The position numbers were made by a program, and so were the translations under genes. Shown piece after piece: positions 55,387-55,829 of a stretch of 55,829 nt of DNA. A model generated the notes under the pieces. That model was given only the letters and a program-made list of their open reading frames with translations. It searched no databases and was not told the origin of the DNA. How positions within the stretch are numbered: position 1 is the first letter of the stretch; every line of letters begins with the position of its first letter. The stretch comes from Aurantimonas marina (lineage in GTDB: Bacteria > Pseudomonadota > Alphaproteobacteria > Rhizobiales > Rhizobiaceae), in NCBI RefSeq assembly GCF_017183135.1, contig NZ_JADDXW010000019.1, positions 1 through 55,829 of the forward strand, read 5' to 3'.

Positions 55387-55829
55387 GGGGTCTCAACTAT
55401 GATCGCGCGCGGTTCTGTATGATCGGCGAGCGGTTCTGATAGTGCCGCCTCGATCCGCTGCCGCAAGTCAGGCCGTCGAACCGCCAGGCAGTCGCAAGTG
55501 CCTTCGCGGTTGGCGCATAGACGCTGGCAGAGCGGGCGAAGGAGGCGCACCTGGCGTCCCGGCCTCCCAGGCGGCCCCTGCGTCACACCGCCGGCGCCAG
55601 GTTTTTGAAGTTTTTGCGACCACCGCCGTTGACAGGCGGATCAGCGATCGCCTATATGCCGGTCATCGACGACGGCGGTGGCGCCGGGGTGGCCTGAACG
55701 GGCCGCCAAGAGCCGGTACGAACAAAGTGTTCTGACCGGTTCGGTTTTGTGCCGCCTTCGTCATATCTTTTCGAGTGCCGCTGATACAGCGACCCTCCTA
55801 GGGGTTTGGCAAGCTTTTGTTTGCTTTCT
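55387..55829. other. 443-nt gene-free stretch at the right edge
   Basis: No coding sequence is supported. It contains the strong rightward promoter at 55629-55657, an AT-rich tract just upstream (GTTTTTGAAGTTTTTG) that could act as an UP element, and a hairpin downstream (GAACA/TGTTC inside GGT/ACC near 55717-55740). The composition turns AT-rich toward the edge (CTTTTGTTTGC), as in rRNA leaders. Confidence 0.6.
55629..55657 (+). promoter_or_regulatory. Strong rightward sigma-70 promoter, possibly of an rRNA operon
   Basis: TTGACA (55629-55634), 17 nt, CTATAT (55652-55657), an excellent match to the housekeeping consensus of this order, with an A/T tract upstream. Nothing coding follows for 170 nt within the window. 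Stable RNA promoters in Rhizobiales look like this, but the 16S start itself is not in view. Confidence 0.65.

Overview
The window looks like chromosomal backbone from a GC-rich alphaproteobacterium of the order Hyphomicrobiales (Rhizobiales). Four things point there: the FixLJ oxygen sensor pair, the gene orders aroK-aroB-DUF21/CBS protein, prfA-prmC-DUF4167-clpB and cobS-cobT, promoters of the CTTGAC-N17-CTATAT type, and an intergenic palindromic repeat of the kind seen in this order. I cannot name the genus. No rRNA, tRNA, CRISPR array, prophage or complete insertion sequence was seen. A strong promoter at the right edge points out of the window and may drive an rRNA operon.

Layout. 1-2.1 kb: fixJ (cut by the edge) and fixL, followed by a gap with an apparent globin remnant. 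2.6-4.8 kb: inositol dehydrogenase (iolG), a small membrane protein and iolB. 5.0-10.5 kb: a methyltransferase divergent from gloB, a DUF985 cupin, an EamA exporter, a DUF3108 protein, rpmB, and a YhhQ-type queuosine-precursor transporter preceded by a preQ1-I-like RNA element. 10.5-15.8 kb (minus strand): dnaJ-like, cobS, hicA, hicB, cobT and a phytase-like protein; the hicAB toxin-antitoxin pair splits the cobalt chelatase genes and is flanked by a 67-bp perfect direct repeat of the cobT start. 16-23.3 kb: bolA, a DUF21/CBS protein, aroB, aroK, a tiny membrane protein, xerD, accA and a YafK-like L,D-transpeptidase lipoprotein. 23.5-30 kb: secA, a parvulin, argJ, a GNAT protein and a MutT protein. 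30-34.5 kb: a lone Flp pilin with an overlapping upstream gene, an NDUFAF5-like methyltransferase, comF, glutaredoxin, a nitrilase-family protein, DUF1178 and an unknown. 34.7-42.1 kb: ubiG, a gap with a frameshifted glycosyltransferase-like remnant, lysC, ptsP, prfA and prmC. 42.4-46.3 kb: DUF4167 and clpB. 46.3-55.4 kb: a PRC-barrel protein, two tandem YkuD L,D-transpeptidases coupled to an extensin-like protein, an aldo/keto reductase, a LysR regulator divergent from a 73-aa unknown, and a LytM/M23 endopeptidase.

Functional themes. CobS and CobT are the ATPase partners of CobN in cobalt insertion during aerobic B12 synthesis. AroK/AroB (shikimate), ArgJ (arginine), LysC (aspartate family) and AccA (fatty acids) are core biosynthesis. 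PrfA with PrmC, RpmB, SecA, the parvulin and ClpB handle translation, export and protein quality. Envelope remodelling is well represented: three L,D-transpeptidases, an extensin-like LAS-type protein and an M23 endopeptidase. The most unusual structures are the hicAB insertion with its duplicated cobT start and the RNA element whose pseudoknot would include the start codon of the transporter.
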